DNA of 64,000 nucleotides from CBDFKU01 sp965248975 (lineage in GTDB: Bacteria > Chloroflexota > Dehalococcoidia > Lucifugimonadales > JAGWBF01), in assembly GCA_965248975.1 (NCBI GenBank), contig CBDFKU010000017.1, positions 143,390 to 207,389 of the forward strand, in the 5' to 3' direction. Positions 38,557-47,377 of this stretch are shown in pieces (position 1 is the stretch's first letter; every line of letters begins with the position of its first letter). The notes below the pieces were generated by a model. The model did not search any database and was not told where the DNA came from. It saw only the letters and a list, made by a program, of their open reading frames with translations. Made by a program: the position numbers and the translations under genes.

Positions 38557-39537
38557 ATGGTCACGTTGCGAAGATATCTAACGAGGAGGAGCACCCTGTT
38601 CCTGGTCATCATTGCCATGGCATCCGTGTTGCTCGTGGTGGTGGCCTGTGGTGGCGGGGCGTCGGCCACTTCCACCCCGACTGACACCCCGCCGGATCAG
38701 GCCGAGCCCACGTCCACGGCCCCGGCTTCTCAGACCGGCGCGGTGGGTGGGAGTCCTTCTTCCCAGCCGTCCGGCACGGGATCCCAGGCAGTGGACCAGG
38801 GGAGAGGGTCCACCGTAGGTGAGCTGGCTTCGGGCTCAGGGACCACGAGCCTGCCGGCCGTCGGTTCCGCCGTGCAGTACACCGCCAATCAGCAGCTGGG
38901 CATCTGGGTGAACGGGCGTGGCGTGGTAAGCGCCGCCCCCGATCTGGCCATATTGAACGCCGGTGTAGAGGCCAGCGGGAAGACGGTGGAGGAGGCCCGC
39001 AGCCAGGTGGCGCTAGCCATGGACGCGGTGATGCAAGCCCTCAGGGACCGGGGCATCGAGGACAGAGATATCCAGACTACCTCCTTTAACATCTTCCCCG
39101 AGTACACTTATAACGAGGTCCGGAGACGCCAGGAGCTGATCGGGTACAGGGTCAGCAACCAGCTGTCGATCAGGATTAGGGACCTGGACTCCGCCGGCCT
39201 CGTGATCGACCAGGTGGCCGCGGCCGCCGGGGACCTGGTACGGGTCCAGGGCATCCGGTTCACCATCGAGGACACCGAAGCCCTCGCCGTGCAGGCCAGG
39301 GAAGAGGCCGTCAGCGATCTGATGGCTAAGGCCCGCCAGCTGGCGGAGCTCACAGGCGTGCGCCTCGGGCCGCCGGTCTTCCTCAGCGAGGGAGGCGTGA
39401 GCGTGCCACGGCCGCCGACCCAGTTCCGGGGAGACTTCGCGGAAGCAGCCATCGCAGCCCCCCAGACCGTGATCAGTGGCGGCGAGCTGGACGTGGTCGT
39501 AAGCGTCCAGGGTGTGTTTACCATCATCGAGGAATAG
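38557..39537 (+). CDS. SIMPL-domain (DUF541) lipoprotein
   Basis: The 326-residue protein has a lipobox (LVVVACGGG, Cys near residue 29), then a Ser/Thr/Pro-rich linker of about 90 residues, then the SIMPL/DUF541 domain. That domain carries GVVSAAPDLAILNAGVEASG, the DRDIQTTSFNIFPEYTYN signature, GYRVSNQLSIRIRDL, and AKARQLAELTGVRLG. These proteins are surface or periplasmic, linked to membrane and oxidative stress in several bacteria. It probably belongs to the operon of the ECF sigma and anti-sigma. A terminator follows at 39558. Confidence 0.88.
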   Translation: MVTLRRYLTRRSTLFLVIIAMASVLLVVVACGGGASATSTPTDTPPDQAEPTSTAPASQTGAVGGSPSSQPSGTGSQAVDQGRGSTVGELASGSGTTSLPAVGSAVQYTANQQLGIWVNGRGVVSAAPDLAILNAGVEASGKTVEEARSQVALAMDAVMQALRDRGIEDRDIQTTSFNIFPEYTYNEVRRRQELIGYRVSNQLSIRIRDLDSAGLVIDQVAAAAGDLVRVQGIRFTIEDTEALAVQAREEAVSDLMAKARQLAELTGVRLGPPVFLSEGGVSVPRPPTQFRGDFAEAAIAAPQTVISGGELDVVVSVQGVFTIIEE

Positions 39538-39557
39538 CCGCCTGTCGCGGCCCGGAT

Positions 39558-39603
39558 AGAGAGGTCCCGGTAGCTCCCCTACCGGGGCCTCTCTCTTTCT
39601 TCT
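39558..39603 (+). terminator. Rho-independent terminator after the ECF/SIMPL operon
   Basis: The stem 39558-39573 pairs with 39579-39594 (16 pairs, one of them G-T), with a five-base loop. It is followed by T-rich CTTTCTTC. It ends the plus-strand SIMPL gene, 21 bases after the stop. Confidence 0.8.
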
Positions 39604-39635
39604 GTGGTTGCCCCATGGCTGCCCCGCTGATAAAC

Positions 39636-39662
39636 TTGACTCAAGTGTAGTGGAGATATACA
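39636..39662 (+). promoter_or_regulatory. Possible promoter for ribD operon
   Basis: TTGACT at 39636-39641 and TATACA at 39657-39662 lie 15 bases apart, upstream of ribD. The spacing is shorter than ideal. I see no FMN-riboswitch consensus in the 39604-39704 leader. Confidence 0.4.
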
Positions 39663-39704
39663 TGGGCTAGCAGGATTCACCCGGCCCTCGGAGGCCCCTT
39701 TCCC

Positions 39705-40841
39705 GTGAGTGGCCCTTCCCAGCATATGCAACAGGCCCTGGTCCTGGCGCGAGAGGCCCTGGGGAGCACCAGCCCCAACCCGTCGGTGGGAGCCGTCGTG
39801 GTGAGGGACGGCGCCATCCTCGGTGATGGCTTCACCCTTCCCCCGGGACAGGCCCATGCTGAGGTAGTTGCAATGCGGCAGGCCGGCGAGGCCAACCGGG
39901 GCGCTTCCCTGTACGTGACCCTGGAGCCCTGCTGCAACTACGGCCGCACCCCCCCCTGCACCGATGCTATCATCTCGGCGGGTATCAGCGAAGTGCACGT
40001 GGCCGCCATGGACCCGAACCCGAAAGTTCTGGGCAGAGGCGTAGCGGCGCTGACGGCCGCCGGTATCGAGGTGCACACGGGCGATGGTGAGGAGGAGGCG
40101 AAGGAGCTTTACGAGGCCTTTGCCAAGCACATCACCACGGGGCTGCCCTTCGTGACCGCCAAGTTCGCCATGAGCCTGGACGGGAAGATCGCTACCCGCA
40201 GCGGCGACTCCAAGTGGGTCACAGGGGATCTGGCACGGGAGTACGTGCAGGAGATGCGGCGGGGCTGCGATGCCATAATGGTGGGCGTCAACACGGTGCT
40301 TCTGGACGATCCTCGCCTGACCGCCAGGGACCGGGACGGAAAGCCTGCGGCACGCCAACCCCTTCGCGTAATTCTGGACAGCAGGGCGCGCACTCCCCCG
40401 GGTGCCCAACTCCTGAAGGAGCCAGGCCTTACCCTGATCGCCGTAACGCAGGCCCCGGAGGATGGGGTAGCCAGGCTGACAAAGGCGGGGGCGGAGGTGC
40501 TTCCGTTGCCTCCAACGAAAGAGAGCCTGGTAGACCCCTGCGCGTTATTGCGGCAGCTGGGGGAGAGAGGGGTCGTAAGTGTCCTCGCGGAAGGGGGCGG
40601 TCGGCTCCTGGGCTCTCTGTTCGATCTGGATGAAGTGGACAAGGTGGTGGCTTTCATAGCGCCGAAGGTCATCGGCGGCCTCCAGGCGCCTTCGCCGATA
40701 GGTGGCGCCGGGCATGGGACCATGTCCCTGGTCCAGGACCTTGAGCGAGTGACGACGGACCGGGTAGGAGATGACATAGTAGTGGTAGGTTACCCGCCTG
40801 GACGGGGCGCATTCCCCACCTTCTGCGGAGACGAGGTGTGA
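39705..40841 (+). CDS. ribD: Bifunctional riboflavin deaminase/reductase
   Basis: Carries out two steps of riboflavin synthesis. The deaminase half has AHAEVVA and EPCCNYGRTPPC (zinc ligands), near residues 50-90. The reductase half has FAMSLDGKIATRSGDSKW and GCDAIMVGVNTVLLDDPRLTARD. The protein has 378 residues, a normal size. GTG at 39705 is the start, with GGAGG about 10 bases upstream; ATG at 39726 is an alternative. It is followed by ribE (one-base gap) and ribBA in a riboflavin operon. Confidence 0.95.
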   Translation: MSGPSQHMQQALVLAREALGSTSPNPSVGAVVVRDGAILGDGFTLPPGQAHAEVVAMRQAGEANRGASLYVTLEPCCNYGRTPPCTDAIISAGISEVHVAAMDPNPKVLGRGVAALTAAGIEVHTGDGEEEAKELYEAFAKHITTGLPFVTAKFAMSLDGKIATRSGDSKWVTGDLAREYVQEMRRGCDAIMVGVNTVLLDDPRLTARDRDGKPAARQPLRVILDSRARTPPGAQLLKEPGLTLIAVTQAPEDGVARLTKAGAEVLPLPPTKESLVDPCALLRQLGERGVVSVLAEGGGRLLGSLFDLDEVDKVVAFIAPKVIGGLQAPSPIGGAGHGTMSLVQDLERVTTDRVGDDIVVVGYPPGRGAFPTFCGDEV

Positions 40842-40842
40842 C

Positions 40843-41439
40843 ATGTTCACGGGAATAGTGGAGGAGGTAGGGCGGGTCAAGTCGCTCGTTCCCACGACCG
40901 ACGGTTCCTGGAGGTTCGCCATCACGGCACCTGCCGTCATGGAAGAATTGGCCCTGGGCGACAGCATCGCAGTCAACGGAGCATGCCTTACCGCCGTCGA
41001 GCTGAACGGTGGGAGCTTCGGCGTCGACCTGGCGCCCGAGACCCTCAAGCGGACCAATCTGGGTGACCTGTCACCGGGGGACGTCGTAAATCTTGAGCTG
41101 CCCCTGTCCCTAAATGAGAGGTTGGGCGGGCACATAGTGCAAGGCCATGTGGACGCCACTGCCAGGATCTCCTCCATGAGCCCCGAAGGAGACTGCGTCA
41201 TCCTGGGCTTTCGCGTTCCCAGAGGGCTCATGCGCTATGTGGTGGAGAAGGGTTTCATCGCCATCGACGGCATGAGCCTTACGGTGGTGAAGCGGGGCAC
41301 TTCATCCTTTACAGTCTCTGTGATACCATATACGCTAGAACACACGAATCTGAGGGAGAGACGCAAGGGCGACCGGGTCAACCTGGAAGTGGACATCGTG
41401 GCCAAGTACGTAGAGAACCTCGTGCGGCCAGCATCTTAG
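40843..41439 (+). CDS. ribE: Riboflavin synthase alpha subunit
   Basis: The 198-residue protein is made of two lumazine-binding barrels, each starting with a MFTGIVEEVG / GHIVQGHVD-type segment. Other motifs are NGACLTAVEL and IDGMSLTVV. Converts 6,7-dimethyl-8-ribityllumazine to riboflavin. ATG starts one base after the ribD stop with GAGGTG in front. The gene name varies (ribC or ribE); I use ribE. Confidence 0.94.
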   Translation: MFTGIVEEVGRVKSLVPTTDGSWRFAITAPAVMEELALGDSIAVNGACLTAVELNGGSFGVDLAPETLKRTNLGDLSPGDVVNLELPLSLNERLGGHIVQGHVDATARISSMSPEGDCVILGFRVPRGLMRYVVEKGFIAIDGMSLTVVKRGTSSFTVSVIPYTLEHTNLRERRKGDRVNLEVDIVAKYVENLVRPAS

Positions 41440-41472
41440 AGCCCGCAATACTTCTCCCAAGGAGATGGGTAC

Positions 41473-42678
41473 ATGCCCATAGCTAGCATAGAAGAGGCCC
41501 TGGGGGATCTGAAACAGGGGAAGCTCCTCATCGTCGTCGACGACGAGAGGCGAGAGAACGAGGGCGACCTGGTGATGGCCGCGGAGACGGTGACGCCCGA
41601 GTCGGTCAACTTCATGGTCACCCACGCCCGGGGCCTGCTGTGCACTCCCGTCCTGGGGGAACGGCTCCAAGAGCTCGAGATGCCCCTGATGGTCAATGGC
41701 GACAACAACTCCAAGCACGGTACCGCCTTCACGGTCTCCGTTGACTACAAAGTGGGCACGACCACCGGCATCTCCGCCCAAGACCGGGCTATCACGATAA
41801 AAGCCATGATGGACCCTCAGGCGAAGCCCGAGGACTTTACCCGGCCCGGCCACATATTTCCGCTGCGATACCAGGAAGGCGGCGTGCTGACTCGCCCGGG
41901 CCATACAGAGGCCGTGGTAGACCTGGCCCGAATGGCCGGCATGTACCCCGCCGGCATCGTTTGCGAGATCATGAACGAGGACGGCTCCATGTCGCGGATG
42001 CCGGAGCTGGAGGAGTTCTCCAGGCTGCACGACCTGAAGATCATCACCATAGCCCAGATCATCGCCTACAGACGTAGGACTGAGAACCTCATCCAGCTGG
42101 TGGCCGAGGCCCGGCTGCCCACTGTCCACGGAGAGTTCAAGATCAAGGCCTTTCAACACACAATCGAGCCAGGGGAGCACCTGGCGATGGTGGTCGGCCA
42201 GTGGGAGCCCGACGAGCCGGTCCTGGTGAGGATCCACAGCGAGTGCCTCACCGGGGACGTCTTCGGGAGCCTCCGCTGCGACTGCGGCGAGCAGATAGAC
42301 AAGGCCATGGCCATTATCGGCAAGGAAGGCAGGGGCGTTTTCCTGTACATGCGGCAGGAGGGCAGGGGAATCGGCCTGCACAACAAGATCAAGGCCTACT
42401 CCCTCCAGGACAACGGCCTGGACACTATCCAGGCCAACGAGACCCTGGGCTTCGAGTCGGACCTCCGCCACTACGGAATAGCGGCCCAGATTCTGTCCGA
42501 GCTGGGTATCAAGAAGATGCGCTTCATGACCAACAACCCCAGGAAGATGGTGGGCCTATCGGGATATGACCTGCAGATCGTGGACCGTGTGCCCATAGAG
42601 ATCGAGGTCAACGAGGAGAACAGGTTGTACCTCCGGACCAAGCGGGGCCGGATGGGCCACGTCATCGCCCACTGCTAG
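41473..42678 (+). CDS. ribBA: DHBP synthase / GTP cyclohydrolase II fusion
   Basis: The 401-residue bifunctional enzyme supplies both precursors of riboflavin. The N-terminal half has the DHBP synthase acidic loop DERRENEGDLVMAAE and RPGHIFPL. The C-terminal half has the GTP cyclohydrolase II zinc ligands in HSECLTGDVFGSLRCDCGEQ and RQEGRGIGL. AGGAG lies before the ATG. ribH (lumazine synthase) is not adjacent; the operon ends here and a NUDIX gene lies convergent, 10 bases away. Confidence 0.95.
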   Translation: MPIASIEEALGDLKQGKLLIVVDDERRENEGDLVMAAETVTPESVNFMVTHARGLLCTPVLGERLQELEMPLMVNGDNNSKHGTAFTVSVDYKVGTTTGISAQDRAITIKAMMDPQAKPEDFTRPGHIFPLRYQEGGVLTRPGHTEAVVDLARMAGMYPAGIVCEIMNEDGSMSRMPELEEFSRLHDLKIITIAQIIAYRRRTENLIQLVAEARLPTVHGEFKIKAFQHTIEPGEHLAMVVGQWEPDEPVLVRIHSECLTGDVFGSLRCDCGEQIDKAMAIIGKEGRGVFLYMRQEGRGIGLHNKIKAYSLQDNGLDTIQANETLGFESDLRHYGIAAQILSELGIKKMRFMTNNPRKMVGLSGYDLQIVDRVPIEIEVNEENRLYLRTKRGRMGHVIAHC

Positions 42679-42687
42679 CCTCCGGCC

Positions 42688-43210
42688 TCACTTTACTCGC
42701 CGCCATCTAGCCCTCCCTCCAACGAGGTCGCGTGCTCCGAATCTTCTTAGCACTTCGGGAGGCGGCTTTTGTACGAACTCTCTTTCTATCTGTTCCATAA
42801 GATTTCGTTGCTGCGAAAATGAAAAGTATTCATCAGCCTCTGCGACTGTGATCCACCGATATTCGCTGTGTTCTGTTGGCGACAGTCTCACAGGTTGAGG
42901 CGCGTTGATGAATCCAATGAACACCGGGACCAGGTTGATACAGTTGGTCAACAGCATAAAAACTTTCGACTTGATTAGTGGAATAGAACCTGTCAGGTGT
43001 CAAGCCCGTCTCTTCTTTGATCTCCCTTAACGCTGCCTCCCAAGCCTTTTCGCCTTTCTCGATTCTACCGCTGATCGGCTGCCAGGTTCCCGTTAAGTAG
43101 CTACTGCTCCTTTTCAGGACCAAATACATACCCGTATTGTCACGTTTCCAACAAAGATAGGCCAGGATCGAAAACGACGCGATCGGCGTTTCTTGTCTGA
43201 TGTCTATCAT
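42688..43210 (-). pseudogene. NUDIX hydrolase, frameshifted
   Basis: The first frame gives MIDIRQETPIASFSILAYL and the NUDIX box GRIEKGEKAWEAALREIKEETGL (GX5EX7REUXEEXGU pattern). The second frame gives NLVPVFIGFINAPQPVRLSPTEHSEYRWI and the C terminus. The switch is at the A5/T5 run at 42958-42962: removing one T on the minus strand makes one frame. This is the only break here that needs a base removed. G+C is lower than in the neighbours. The ATG at 43210 has AGGAGG. The substrate is unknown (nucleoside diphosphate derivative). Confidence 0.75.
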
Positions 43211-43277
43211 GAATCCTCCTCTAAAGGGCCTGTCCACGGGGTGTCCTTTAGCCCACGCAAGGAGGATAAGGACTTTT

Positions 43278-43300
43278 CTCTCCCCCTTGACCGGGGAGAG
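43278..43300. repeat. Short palindromic intergenic hairpin
   Basis: CTCTCCCC (43278-43285) pairs with GGGGAGAG (43293-43300). It lies in the 43211-43336 gap, where CTAGAGAGGGGGTG follows. It resembles the small dispersed palindromes common between genes. No other copy was noticed in the window. Confidence 0.45.
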
Positions 43301-43336
43301 CTAGAGAGGGGGTGGCGGGCAGATTGCTAGCACCCT

Positions 43337-44438
43337 CTAGCTACTACCAACCGTGGACATCAGGTACTCCCGGATGAACTCGTCCAGGTCCCCGTTCAGT
43401 ACGCCGTCGGTGTTGCTGGTCTGGTGGCCGGTGCGGTGGTCCTTCACCATCTTATATGGGTGCAACACGTAGCTCCGTATCTGGTTGCCCCACTCCGCCG
43501 ACACGTGCTCTCCCTTTAGTCTTGCAGTTTGCTTGGCCCTCTCCTCCAGCTGCCGCTCCAGCAGCCGCGCCATGAGGATCTTCATGGCGAACTCCCGGTT
43601 CTGGTGCTGGGACCGCTCGTTCTGGCAGCTCACCACGATGCCAGAGGGCAGGTGGGCCAGGCGGACGGCGGAGGCGACCTTTTGCACGTTCTGGCCCCCG
43701 GGCCCGCTGGAGCGGAAGAAGTCCACCTTGAGCTCATCGGGCTTTATGCTGATCTCGGGATCCTCGTCGGCGGCGGGCAGCACCTCCACCAGGGCGAAAG
43801 AGGTGTGCCGCAGGTGGTTGGCGTCGAAGGGCGACAGGCGCACCAGGCGGTGCACCCCCCTCTCGGCCTTGAGGTACCCGTACGCCAATCGTCCCCCGAT
43901 CTCCATGGTGGCGCTCTTCACTCCCGCTTCGTCGCCGTAGGAGACGTCCAGGATCTCCACCTTGCGCTGCCACTGCTCGGTCCAGCGGAGGTACATGCGC
44001 ATCAGCATCTCGGCCCAGTCCTGGGACTCCGTACCTCCCGCGCCGGCGTGCACCGATAGGATGGCGGTGCGGTCGTCGTAAGGGCCCGAGAAGGTAAGCT
44101 GGAACTCTTCCTGCTCCAGGGTGCGGGCCATCTGGTCCACCTCGGACCTGATCTGCCCTTCCAGGGAGGTGTCGTCCTCCTCGAGGGCCAGGTCCGTTAG
44201 CTCCAGTAGCGAAGCCGTGTTGTCCCTCAGCCCATGCCACAGCTCGACCTGCTCTTTGAGGCGGGCTAGATCGCGCATCTTTCGCTGGGCCTCTTGGGAG
44301 TCGTCCCAGAAGGAGGGTACCGCGGCCTCCTGCTCCAGTCTGTCTATCTCGGCTTGCTTATCGGGGATGTCAAAGACGGCCGAGTATAGTTTCGACCTTC
44401 TGGCCGATCTCCGCCAGCTTTAACCTCAAGTCTTGCAT
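43337..44438 (-). CDS. prfB: Peptide chain release factor 2 with +1 programmed frameshift
   Basis: RF2 reads UGA and UAA. The first 23 codons, from ATG 44438 (AGGAAGG upstream), give MQDLRLKLAEIG and end in ETILGRL at CTT TGA C, with TGA at 44372-44370. A +1 shift there continues DIPDKQAEIDRLEQEAAVPSFWDD and the rest of RF2. The full length of 1,102 bases fits 3n+1. The recognition tripeptide SPF (RLSPFDANHLRHTSF) and catalytic GGQ (SGPGGQNVQ) are present. This is the classic autoregulated RF2 recoding site. The internal Shine-Dalgarno usually found just before it is not evident here. Confidence 0.95.
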
Positions 44439-44464
44439 GGTATGACCTTCCTGATCATAGATGT

Positions 44465-45193
44465 CTACAGGAGCTCCATTTGGCGGACCGGCTCTGGGGC
44501 GTCCGGGGCTCTCCGCCACCCCGGCTCCAGCTGCCCGGCGGCGGCTTTGTGCGCCAGTCTGGTGGTCTTGGGTATTCGCAGGCCATCACAAGAGGCCAGC
44601 ACCCACTCCGCCGCCTTATCCAGGTCCACCTTGTGGCCGATGGATACGTACACCGGGCTCACGGCGGTGCGGGTCCTCAGGGCCAGGCCCACGACCTCGT
44701 CCCTGTGCACAAGCTCGGCCCGGCTCCCCGCCTCGGGCGCCAGCGCCCCGTGCCTGCCGGTGAGGATGGACTTGGCACAGCCTATAGCTGGAACGTCGGT
44801 CAGCAATCCGAGGTGGCAGGCTATCCCAAAGCGACGGGGATGGGCGATGCCCTGCCCGTCGGCGATTATTATGTCGGGCTCGGTCTCCAGACGCTCCAGG
44901 GCCTTCACCAGGATCGGGGTCTCGCGAAAGGAGAGCAATCCAGGTATGTAAGGGAAGCCGGGCACTCCCTCGGCCAGGCTCACCTCCGCTATCTCGAGGT
45001 CCGGATAGCTTAGCACCACCACCGCACCCCGGACCTTGCCCGCGGCGTCGGGAGAAGAGATGTCCACCCCGGCAACGTATCGAACTCGCTGGGGAATAGC
45101 GTTGGTCCGGGACACCATCGGTGCCAGGGAGCTCTGAACGGCCTGGGCCTCCTGGACGCTCATCTCCCAGGGGTGAAGGTCCCGAAGCTTCAT
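44465..45193 (-). CDS. nfi: Endonuclease V
   Basis: Cleaves DNA next to deaminated bases such as inosine. The 242-residue protein has VAGVDISSPDAAG (catalytic Asp), YIPGLLSFRETPILVKALERL, and IIADGQGIAHPRRFGIACHLG (second Asp and wedge region), plus GCAKSILTG. These match EndoV/Nfi. It starts at ATG 45193 and is followed 26 bases after its stop by prfB on the same strand. Confidence 0.93.
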   Translation of the reverse strand: MKLRDLHPWEMSVQEAQAVQSSLAPMVSRTNAIPQRVRYVAGVDISSPDAAGKVRGAVVVLSYPDLEIAEVSLAEGVPGFPYIPGLLSFRETPILVKALERLETEPDIIIADGQGIAHPRRFGIACHLGLLTDVPAIGCAKSILTGRHGALAPEAGSRAELVHRDEVVGLALRTRTAVSPVYVSIGHKVDLDKAAEWVLASCDGLRIPKTTRLAHKAAAGQLEPGWRRAPDAPEPVRQMELL

Positions 45194-45959
45194 GGGATCA
45201 TTATAGCAGGTCTACGTAGTGTCCTGAGTCAGAAATCCGCAGTAGAAAGGGGAGGCCCTTCGACACGCTCAGGGCGAGCGGGGAAGGGCGATTTTCGCTC
45301 GTGGTGACGACGTGTACGCAATTGTACCATTCAGGATTACCCTAGAAAGAACCCTACCCTCACGGCGACGTTGAAGGTTGTCGTAATAAGTTCAAAGTCC
45401 CGCGGCTAGCTGGGCACCCAATGGACCGTACTGTTGGATTTCACCCCCAGTATGAGTTAGCGTGGCGGCCTGAGGAGCCCCACAGTGAGGGTTTGCACGC
45501 TCATACCAACCGGATCCCGGATCGGTTGGAGTTCGAATCCCCATTGGTGGAGCATTGGGAACAATAGACAGAACCTTTGAGATGGCGCTACCTTTAGTGA
45601 TATCCTAACGCCATTCGGGTCCTAGCGTAATGGTCCTAAAGGGACAGTATCGAGGACCTTCCATTTTACGACGGACATTCAGAGACTGGACGGGGAGACG
45701 GGGGAGAGTCGAACTACACCTGAAACACGGACTGGCAGTTTTGGTCGCCGTGGCCCACATGGCCGTCCAGCCCAGGACGGTAATAGTCTGGCCGAAAACG
45801 GACTCCGTAACACCTGCCGCAGGTATGTTCTAACAAAGTCCATCGAGCCGTTAAGGTGCCCTGCTTGGCTGCGGGTAGCCTCCCGGACCTCGCGCCGCCT
45901 GCGGAGGACCTCCCGTAGTTATGCGCAGCATTGTTCGCTGGAACGGCCTCAGGTAGACC
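45194..45959. other. 766 bp without a recognisable gene
   Basis: No convincing coding frame is visible on either strand. The stretch holds a REP-like repeat near its left end and a palindrome CCAACCG/CGGTTGG at about 45507-45530. A T-arm-like piece (GGAGTTCGAATCCCC) near 45527-45541 lacks any matching acceptor stem. The region marks the start of the rearranged zone. Confidence 0.6.
45250..45281. repeat. REP-like dispersed repeat, copy 2 (inverted)
   Basis: Read on the minus strand it gives CTCGCCCTGAGCGTGTCGAA and then GGGCCTCC. This parallels CTCACCCTGAGCCCTTCGAA and then GGGTCTCT at 12294-12320. The two copies differ in the middle but share both arms. Confidence 0.6.
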
Positions 45960-46620
45960 TCACTCCGGCCACTCAATGATTGGTACGTCGTCAGGAACCA
46001 GCCGACTGGCAATAACCCGGCGCACCGGTCCGTTGTCCAGTAGATTGCCGCTACTGAGAAGCACCTGAGCAATGGCTGTACGTGGCCCGGCGCGTTCCAA
46101 CGAGCTTCCTGCCTGCCTGCGAACCACCTCCGTGGTGGTGTTGTGGTCTTTGAGTGTGGCGACCAGTGCCCCCACCGCCTCCGGATCCTGGGTGCCCTTC
46201 AGCGAGAATGCGGCCCGCCAGCGCACCTCCTCCGGGATGTTCGGGGCTTTGAGTACACCGACCAGGGCCCCCACCGCCTCCGGATCCTGGGTGCCCTTCA
46301 GCGAGAGTGCGGCCTCACCGCGAACCTCCACTAGGGTGTTGGAGTCTTTGAGTACACCGACCAGGGCCCCCACCGCCTCCGGGTCCTGAGTACCCTTCAG
46401 AGAGCGTGTGGCCTGCCAGCGCACCTGCTCCGAGGTGTTGGGGTTTTTGAGTAGGGCGACCAGGGCACCCACCGCTTCCTGGTCCTGAGTGCCATCCAGA
46501 GAGCGTGCGGCCTGCCAGCGCACCTGCTCCGAGGTGTTGGGGTTTTTGAGTAGGGCGACCAGGGCACCCACCGCTTCCTGGTCCTGAGTGCCATCCAGAG
46601 AGCGTGCGGCCCCCCAGCGA
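45960..46620 (-). pseudogene. HEAT-repeat protein fragment, N terminus missing
   Basis: About 215 residues made of 33-residue HEAT-like units, for example GTQDPEAVGALVGVLKD then SNTLVEVRGEAALSLK. A unique C-terminal piece ends DVPIIEWPE. Homology stops abruptly at about 46620 in the middle of a unit (RWGAARS), and upstream sequence on this strand is unrelated, so there is no proper start. Similar HEAT arrays commonly form the C terminus of NACHT/STAND proteins. A cyclase-NACHT fragment begins at the same point on the other strand, suggesting an inversion or deletion within one ancestral gene. Confidence 0.7.
46125..46620. repeat. 99-bp tandem repeats encoding HEAT units
   Basis: About five consecutive 99-bp units. 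The two at roughly 46440-46538 and 46539-46620 are nearly identical; the more distal ones are diverged. Each encodes one 33-residue HEAT-like unit on the minus strand. Recent internal duplication is evident. Confidence 0.85.
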
Positions 46621-47377
46621 GACCCCACGTGGACCACTGAGATTGCGCATGGGTATCCATACAGGGTCACCCCAGTCCTTCGAGGATGATTGGCACGGAA
46701 CCGATGTTGACACTGCCGCAAGAGTCGAGGCCTTGTCGACAGGGAAACAAATCCTGTTGTCTCCTGCAACCTTCGAACTGGTTCACCATATGACGGACGT
46801 TAAATTTCATAGGGTAGGTGAATTCTTGCTGAAGGGGATTGATCGGCTCATCCTGTGGGAGGCCGACTGGGATGGAACGGGACCGCGACATACCGCACGC
46901 TCAAGCTCCACACCAGACGTCGATCAACCCGCGTCAATTAGTGGGTTCGTCGGACGTACAGCATACCTGGGGGCGCTTTTGGGCAAACCGGGCGTGTCAC
47001 TGTTGCCCCTACAGGGTGCGGACGGTGGAGTCGAGCTAAACCGGCTATATGTAAACCGGACATTCCTGCCGGAAAGGAGAGGCCTACAAACTGGACAGAC
47101 CCCCCGAGTCAGAGGCCAAGAACGGGCGTTAAGCGCAGAGGTCCCGCATGAGATTTTTAAACGAATCGAGGCGGATCTCTGGGAGAAGCTGGAAGAGCGC
47201 CGGAGGATTTTAGTAGAGGCGCCAGCATGGACAGGCAAGAGCACGCTGTGTCGATGGCTGCTCCATCATTGCTCCGAACACGCCAAGTTGACGCCCATTT
47301 TCATCATCTTCCGTGAGTTCAGTCAGAGCGGCAAATCGCTACGCCAATACTTGGAGGAAGACTATGCGGAGTGGCTA
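46621..47377 (+). pseudogene. Class III nucleotide cyclase-NACHT fragment, both ends lost
   Basis: The sequence begins mid-domain with RLRMGIHTGSPQS and VDTAARVEALSTGKQILLSP, then FLLKGIDRLILWEA, the C-terminal half of an adenylate/guanylate cyclase homology domain. After a linker comes FKRIEADLWEKLEERR and a NACHT-type P loop, VEAPAWTGKSTLCRWLLHH, with FIIFREFSQSG. The NACHT domain is cut at 47377 by an IS630-family element. The catalytic metal-binding N-terminal half of the cyclase is missing. Intact relatives are large signal-transduction NTPases. It is nonfunctional as seen. Confidence 0.72.

Noticed and set aside
39604..39704. FMN riboswitch before ribD
   Set aside because: None of the conserved FMN-element segments is present in the 100-base leader.
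41335..42471. 378-residue minus-strand frame opposite ribE and ribBA
   Set aside because: Shadow of conserved riboflavin genes.
45500..45560. Possible tRNA with T-arm GGAGTTCGAATCCCC
   Set aside because: No matching acceptor stem, D arm or anticodon arm could be built on either strand.
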